Shown here: positions 5,764 through 8,501 of the stretch, piece by piece
Layout of the letters: every line of letters begins with the position of its first letter
Numbering within the stretch: position 1 is the first letter of the stretch
Source: an uncultured Paraburkholderia sp.
GTDB lineage: Bacteria > Pseudomonadota > Gammaproteobacteria > Burkholderiales > Burkholderiaceae
Direction: 5' to 3'
Assembly (NCBI GenBank): GCA_937917025.1
Contig: CALFSF010000031.1
Location: forward strand, 1-8,501
Length of the DNA: 8,501 nucleotides
Translations under genes and position numbers: made by a program
Notes under the pieces: generated by a model
Databases searched by the model: none
Seen by the model: the letters and a program-made list of their open reading frames with translations, nothing else
What the model was told of the DNA's origin: nothing

Positions 5764-6854
5764 TGGTTGCCTCCCGCGCGCATCGCGTCGGAGATGCGGG
5801 TGTCGAGCGCGTTGCGCAGCGCGTCGCCCATGAACGTGAGCAGCAACAGCGTGGCGACGAGCACGCTGAACGTGGACAGCGAGATCCACCACGCGTCGAG
5901 ATTGGCCTTACCCTGCGCGAGCAGTTCACCCAGGCTCGGCGTCGGCGACGGCACACCGAGGCCGAGAAAGTCGAGGCTTGTGAGCGCGAGAATCGAGCCG
6001 CTCATCCTGAACGGCAAAAACGTGATGACCGGCGTGAGACTGTTCGGCAGCACGTGACGCCAGATGATCTGCCAGTTCGAAAGACCCATCGCGCGCGCCG
6101 CGCGCACGTAATCCTGCTGGCGATTGCGCAGAAACTCCGCGCGCACGTAGTCCGACAGGCCGACCCAGCCGAACAGCGACAGCAGCACGATCAGCAGGAT
6201 GAAGCCCGGCTCGAAAATCGACGCGAAAATAATCAGCAGATAGAGCTCGGGCATCGCGCTCCATATCTCGATGAGACGCTGGCCGACGATATCCGTCCTG
6301 CCGCCGAAATACCCCTGTATCGCGCCCGTGAAGATGCCGATCACGGTGCCGATGAACGTCAGCACGAGCGCGAATTCCACCGACACGCGAAACCCGTACA
6401 GCAATCGCGCGAACAGGTCGCGGCCGCGGTCGTCGGTGCCAAGCCAGTTGTCACGCGAAGGCGGCGCGGGATTGGGCACCTTCGAGAAATAGTTGAGCGT
6501 GTCGTAGTAATACGGATTCGGCGGATAGATCGCGAAATTACCGGGCGCGTCGAAGCGATGCCTGATGTACGGATCGAGATAATCCGCGGGCGTCGGGAAG
6601 TCGCCACCGAACGTGGTTTCCGGGTACGTTTCGAAGAGCGGAAAGTACAGGTGGCCCTCGTAACGTGCGACGAGCGGCTTGTCGTTCGACCACAGCGGCC
6701 CGGCGAGACTTGCCGCGAACGCCACGACGAAAATAATCAGGCTCCAGTAGCCGAGGCGCTGCTGCCTGAAACGCGTCCAGACGCGTCGGGCCGGCGACGG
6801 CGACACCAGCGCGCGAACCGTCTCGTTACGGGTACGTGGAACGACCTGGCTCAA
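5760..6854 (-). CDS. yejE: Peptide ABC importer, permease subunit (YejE-type)
   Basis: This inner-membrane permease of the DppC/OppC class pairs with YejB to form the channel. The 364-aa product has a basic cytoplasmic N terminus and a first membrane helix at about 37-54. A long periplasmic segment (about 55-155) follows, rich in Tyr, Pro and Asp; this insertion typifies YejE and is longer than in DppC. Further hydrophobic helices lie at about 157-182, 203-231, 273-292 and 323-344. The EAA loop that docks on the ATPase is at about 239-270 (YVRAARAMGLS, with Gly257). NWLGTDDRGRD (136-146) is the family signature ahead of the core. The TTG start lies 1 nt after the yejB stop, with TGGAG 7 nt upstream inside the yejB end; no in-frame ATG is available nearby. 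Coupled translation with yejB and yejF is likely. Confidence 0.94.
   Translation of the reverse strand: MSQVVPRTRNETVRALVSPSPARRVWTRFRQQRLGYWSLIIFVVAFAASLAGPLWSNDKPLVARYEGHLYFPLFETYPETTFGGDFPTPADYLDPYIRHRFDAPGNFAIYPPNPYYYDTLNYFSKVPNPAPPSRDNWLGTDDRGRDLFARLLYGFRVSVEFALVLTFIGTVIGIFTGAIQGYFGGRTDIVGQRLIEIWSAMPELYLLIIFASIFEPGFILLIVLLSLFGWVGLSDYVRAEFLRNRQQDYVRAARAMGLSNWQIIWRHVLPNSLTPVITFLPFRMSGSILALTSLDFLGLGVPSPTPSLGELLAQGKANLDAWWISLSTFSVLVATLLLLTFMGDALRNALDTRISDAMRAGGNQ
5770..5775 (-). promoter_or_regulatory. Shine-Dalgarno of yejF inside the yejE 3' end
   Basis: The minus strand reads GGGAGG, then 6 nt, then GTG at 5763-5761. This strong site decides the GTG start within the GTGA overlap; the same bases encode Gly-Gly near the YejE C terminus. 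Confidence 0.85.
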
Positions 6855-6855
6855 G

Positions 6856-7893
6856 TCAGCGCTCCAGTTGTTCGAATTGAATGCGGGGATCGACCCAGAC
6901 GTAGCACAGGTCGGAAATCAGCTTGGTCGCAAGACCGATCAGCGTGAACAGATAGAGCGTGCCGAGCACGACCGGATAGTCGCGGCGCACCACCGATTCG
7001 TACGACAGCAGGCCGAGACCGTCGAGTGAGAACAGCGTCTCGATCAGCAGGCTGCCCGTGAAGAACGCGCCGATGAACGCGCCAGGAAAGCCGACGATCA
7101 ACGGCAGCAATGCGTTGCGAAACACATGCTTCCACAGCACGCGCCGCTCCGAGAGACCTTTCGCGCGCGCGGTCAGCACGTATTGCTTACGGATTTCGTC
7201 GAGAAAGGCGTTCTTCGTCAGCATCGTGACGACGGCAAAGCTGCCGATCACCGAAGCGAAAATCGGCAGCGTGATGTGCCACAGATAATCGAGGATCTTG
7301 CCGCCGATACTCAGTTGCTCCCAGTTATCGGAGGTGAGATTGCGCAGCGGAAAGAGTTGCAGGAACGAGCCGCCGCCAAACAGCACGAGGAGCAGCACAC
7401 CGAGCACGAACCCGGGAATCGCGTAGCCGACCAGCACCAGCAGGCTCGTCGCGACGTCGAAGCGCGAGCCGTTTCGCACCGCCTTCGCGATACCGAGCGG
7501 CACGGAGATGAGATAGGTCAGGAAGAACGTCCAGAGACCGATGCTGATCGATACCGGCAGCTTCGACACGATCAGCGACCACACGCTTTGATGGTGAAAA
7601 TAGCTTTGCCCGAGATCAAAGCGCGCAAAGCGTTTGAGCATCAACACGTAGCGCTCGAGCGGGGGTTTGTCGAAACCGTAGAGCGCCTTGAGTTGCGCGA
7701 TCTGCTGGGCATCGACGCCCGAATGGGCGCGCAGACCAAACGATGGGCCCTGCTCCGCGCCCTTGCGCAGATCGTGGACCGCCTGTTCGACCGGGCCGCC
7801 CGGCACGAACTGGATCACGGCGAACGTCAGCGTCAATACGCCGAGCAGCGTCGGGATCATCAACAGCAGACGTTTGAGGATGTAGCTCCACAT
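6856..7893 (-). CDS. yejB: Peptide ABC importer, permease subunit (YejB-type)
   Basis: This inner-membrane permease of the DppB/OppB class is the partner of YejE. The 345-aa product begins MWSYILKRLL, typical of this class, with a first helix at about 9-30. A periplasmic region (about 31-110) includes YGFDKPPLERY and FDLGQSYF, conserved in the family. Hydrophobic helices follow at about 116-137, 149-172, 209-227, 262-285 and 308-328. The EAA loop is at about 230-262 (VLTARAKGLSERRVLWKHVFRN), with the invariant Gly246. The ATG at 7893 fits the family N terminus; the Shine-Dalgarno is weak (GGA about 9 nt upstream). The gene follows yejA after an 85-nt gap and its stop is 1 nt before yejE. The gap contains a short direct repeat but no clear promoter or terminator, so it is probably transcribed from an upstream yejA promoter outside the window. 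Confidence 0.95.
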   Translation of the reverse strand: MWSYILKRLLLMIPTLLGVLTLTFAVIQFVPGGPVEQAVHDLRKGAEQGPSFGLRAHSGVDAQQIAQLKALYGFDKPPLERYVLMLKRFARFDLGQSYFHHQSVWSLIVSKLPVSISIGLWTFFLTYLISVPLGIAKAVRNGSRFDVATSLLVLVGYAIPGFVLGVLLLVLFGGGSFLQLFPLRNLTSDNWEQLSIGGKILDYLWHITLPIFASVIGSFAVVTMLTKNAFLDEIRKQYVLTARAKGLSERRVLWKHVFRNALLPLIVGFPGAFIGAFFTGSLLIETLFSLDGLGLLSYESVVRRDYPVVLGTLYLFTLIGLATKLISDLCYVWVDPRIQFEQLER

Positions 7894-7901
7894 GGGCGAG
7901 C

Positions 7902-7923
7902 GTCCAGGGCGTGGGTCCAGGGC
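7902..7923. repeat. Short direct repeat just upstream of yejB
   Basis: The 9-mer GTCCAGGGC occurs at 7902-7910 and again at 7915-7923, 13 bp apart. It occupies the 30 bases before the yejB start, where a ribosome binding site should be. Chance is quite possible for such a short GC-rich repeat. Confidence 0.45.
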
Positions 7924-7978
7924 AATTGAAGACGTACGGCGACACCAGAAGGAAACTGCGAACGCGCGATGCGTGGCG

Positions 7979-8501
7979 TCACGGTTTGGGCTCGAACCAC
8001 CACGTCGACGTAATCCAGTCGTTTGCCGAATAGTACAGCGGCAACGTCTTCGGCCATGCCATGCCGCGACGGAACGCTACGCGGTGTGTCGCGCTGTACC
8101 AGTGCGGCACCACATAGTAACCATGCATCAGCACGCGGTCGAGCGCATGGGTTGCGTCGACGAGCTGCTCGCGCGTCTGCGCCTGGATCAGCGCGCTCAG
8201 GATCGAATCGACGACCGGCGACTTCAGGCCGATATAGTTGCCCGAGCCCGGATCATCCGCGGCCTTGCTGCCGAAGCGGTCGATCTCCTCGGAGCCCGGC
8301 ACCTGCACGTCGGGATAGCGGATCGTGGTGGCGTCGAAATCGAATGCATCCAGCCGCTTCTGATACAGCGCGAAATCGACGACGCGAAAACGCGCGACGA
8401 TGCCAAGCTTGCCGAGGTTGCGCACGAACGTCGCCGTGATCGGCTCCATCGCAGCGGCCGAACCCGAAGTCGATGCCGACGAGGTGAACAAGGGCAACCT
8501 C
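7979..8501 (-). CDS. yejA: Periplasmic peptide-binding protein of the ABC importer (YejA-type), C-terminal part only
   Basis: This is the substrate-binding component (SBP family 5) that captures peptides in the periplasm and hands them to YejBE. Only the last 173 or so residues are in the window; the frame is open to the right edge, and family members are about 600 aa. Visible landmarks are VRNLGKLGI followed by the DFALYQKRLDAFDFD segment, FGSKAADDPGSGNYIGLKSPVVDSI, which is characteristic of YejA-type proteins, and the C-terminal HWYSATHRVAFRRGM and ITSTWWF. The stretch at the extreme right edge (SSASTSGSAAAMEP) is low in complexity and I cannot judge it. The protein should carry an N-terminal signal peptide outside the window. 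It is the first visible gene of the yejABEF operon and probably sets ligand specificity. Confidence 0.9.
   Translation of the reverse strand, partial: RLPLFTSSASTSGSAAAMEPITATFVRNLGKLGIVARFRVVDFALYQKRLDAFDFDATTIRYPDVQVPGSEEIDRFGSKAADDPGSGNYIGLKSPVVDSILSALIQAQTREQLVDATHALDRVLMHGYYVVPHWYSATHRVAFRRGMAWPKTLPLYYSANDWITSTWWFEPKP

Noticed and set aside
5764..5892. Longer YejF from an in-frame GTG at 5892
   Set aside because: Would overlap yejE by 43 codons with Arg/His-rich sequence; the GTGA start with GGGAGG is far better.
4457..5956. Second minus-strand frame (499 codons) overlapping yejF
   Set aside because: Arg/Ala-rich out-of-frame translation of the ATPase gene; both Walker motifs are in the other frame.
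5739..6947. Long plus-strand reading frame (402 codons) opposite yejE
   Set aside because: Arg/His/Glu-rich translation typical of the antisense of a GC-rich gene. The opposite strand encodes an unmistakable permease with family motifs.
4132..8501. A microcin biosynthesis or immunity system linked to the Yej transporter
   Set aside because: No precursor peptide, modification enzyme or immunity gene is visible; the transporter alone is ordinary core gene content.

Overview
The window looks like chromosomal DNA of a betaproteobacterium of the Burkholderia/Paraburkholderia type. The basis is the strong GC bias with GC-rich third codon positions, long antisense shadow ORFs, and the protein sequences themselves (a Zn-less GluRS, a YejABEF-type transporter). 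The genus is an inference from recalled sequence character; no search was run. I see no insertion sequence, integrase, CRISPR array, phage gene or defence system. This is core-type gene content.

Layout from left to right. Positions 1-400 (minus strand) hold the 3'-truncated tRNA-Glu(UUC), a structured 141-nt spacer, tRNA-Ala(GGC), a near-consensus sigma70 promoter for the tRNA unit, and a strong hairpin just after gltX. gltX (glutamyl-tRNA synthetase) runs leftward from 1809 to 400. Positions 1810-2245 form a divergent regulatory region with a TATAAT box reading toward gltX, four tandem 8-bp repeats in the inferred gltX leader, and a weaker -10-like box reading rightward. A patatin-like lipase follows on the plus strand (2246-3217). 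I start it at a TTG with a good Shine-Dalgarno sequence, which gives a twin-arginine motif plus a lipobox. It converges on a secreted NlpC/P60 peptidase gene (4006-3338, minus), with one bidirectional terminator at 3271-3304 between them.

The right half (8501-4132, minus) is a yejA-yejB-yejE-yejF operon for a peptide ABC importer: a binding protein (only its C-terminal third is in the window), two permeases and a fused double ATPase. yejB/yejE are 1 nt apart and yejE/yejF overlap by 4 nt, with non-ATG starts preceded by Shine-Dalgarno sequences, so translation is probably coupled. The NlpC/P60 gene lies 125 nt downstream on the same strand with its own excellent promoter.

How the genes may work together: the left part is translation machinery, a synthetase next to its own tRNA. 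In the right part, a periplasmic cell-wall endopeptidase sits beside a peptide importer of a family linked both to microcin C uptake and to murein-peptide recycling. The most interesting leads are the predicted Tat-exported patatin lipoprotein, the peptidase/importer pairing, and unexplained repeats and hairpins around gltX and the tRNAs. I do not see a previously undescribed system and do not claim one.
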